A DNA stretch of 64,000 nt from UBA10364 sp905182675 (GTDB taxonomy: Bacteria; Bacteroidota; Bacteroidia; Flavobacteriales; Schleiferiaceae): contig CAWVWE010000008.1 in the NCBI GenBank assembly GCA_963933975.1, positions 1 to 64,000 on the forward strand, read 5' to 3'. The number at the start of each line of letters is the position of its first letter. The stretch's first letter is position 1. Below are positions 63,732 to 64,000 of the stretch, piece after piece. Position numbers and translations under genes: made by a program. The notes under the pieces are model-generated. The model did no database searches. It was not told the origin of the DNA and saw only the letters and a program-made list of their open reading frames with translations.

Positions 63732-64000
63732 TTAGTCCTGTAGTACTGCGTCTAAGGCAGCTTCCACATCGACAAGCACTTTGCTCATCTGAGACTGAAC
63801 GTCATGAGATTGTTTCGTAGCCAATTCAGCTTTTGAAGCCAATTGTAATGCACACATACTGAGTACATCCTGCTTATCCTGCACCGCGTAGCGGGATTCA
63901 AAACGTGTCACAGCATCATTTATAGTTTTCACAGCAGTTCTAATCTGACCCTCTTCTTCCCTCTTTATGGTCAAAGGATAAGCCCTGTTTGCTATGGTAA
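63732..64000 (-). CDS. zapA: Cell division protein ZapA, N-terminus beyond the window
   Basis: Predicted FtsZ-ring stabiliser. The frame is open to the window edge and reads T-I-A-N-R-A-Y-P-L-T-I-K-R-E-E-E, the usual first strand of ZapA, so the true start lies just outside the window. A short helix then a long coiled-coil helix with D-V-L-S-M-C-A-L-Q-L-A-S-K-A-E follow, ending L-D-A-V-L-Q-D. The gene directly precedes the 6S-like RNA. Confidence 0.85.
   Translation of the reverse strand, partial: TIANRAYPLTIKREEEGQIRTAVKTINDAVTRFESRYAVQDKQDVLSMCALQLASKAELATKQSHDVQSQMSKVLVDVEAALDAVLQD

Overview
The window looks like a chromosomal segment of a Bacteroidota bacterium, most likely a member of Flavobacteriia/Flavobacteriales. 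This rests on several lineage markers: two giant secreted proteins with type IX secretion (T9SS) C-terminal sorting domains; a TonB-dependent receptor paired with a DUF4249 lipoprotein; a TPR/PD40/OmpA protein of PorE-like layout; a GldI-like FKBP lipoprotein; the rpmB-rpmG-DUF4295-ftsY order; a GAPDH with a long N-terminal extension; and many promoters of the Bacteroidota type (TTG, about 20 nt, TAnnTTTG). Lipoprotein signals are common. No tRNA, rRNA, CRISPR array, insertion sequence or phage gene was recognised. Coding density is very high: no gene-free stretch reaches 300 bases (the largest is about 240 bp, between dapF and gap), and many neighbours overlap by 1-11 nt.

Layout. 1-2.6 kb: end of an unknown gene, FKBP lipoprotein, NrnA-like DHH phosphoesterase, then divergent ndk and rplS. 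2.6-7.1 kb (minus): aroC, dicarboxylate symporter and PorE-like OmpA protein, chained by overlapping stop/start codons. 7.2-13.6 kb (plus): lower histidine-degradation genes (hutI, hutG, ftcD), then the TonB receptor and DUF4249 lipoprotein. 13.7-20.2 kb: fabH (minus), then htpG, phosphohexomutase, thioredoxin-fold lipoprotein and a CxxCxxCC protein. 20.2-30.6 kb: two sodium:solute symporters flank a PIG-L deacetylase (minus) and a T9SS subtilase (plus) whose start codons abut. A 39-residue single-membrane-helix ORF lies between the deacetylase and the first symporter.

30.6-40.9 kb (plus): recR, a glycosyltransferase fused to a phosphoglycosyltransferase-like tail, a 2-oxoacid dehydrogenase E2, a DnaQ-like exonuclease, an FAH-family enzyme, and a second giant T9SS protein. 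41-43.4 kb (minus): dapF, acetyltransferase, mltG. 43.6-50 kb: gap (plus), then Lrp regulator, gcvT, SulP transporter and universal stress protein (minus). 50-56.6 kb (minus): a LysM protein with a possible relic lytic-transglycosylase region, two related SGNH proteins and an MBOAT acyltransferase (a probable envelope glycan O-acetylation module), followed by a beta-propeller lipoprotein. 56.8-64 kb: rimO, ftsY, DUF4295, rpmG, rpmB, cinA (minus), a nucleoside phosphorylase (plus), then rny, a structured 6S-like RNA and partial zapA (minus).

Most genes are housekeeping. The more interesting items are the LysM/SGNH/SGNH/MBOAT module, the small membrane ORF, the glycosyltransferase fusion, the 6S-like RNA with a 13-bp closing stem, and several terminators placed inside or directly against coding sequence.
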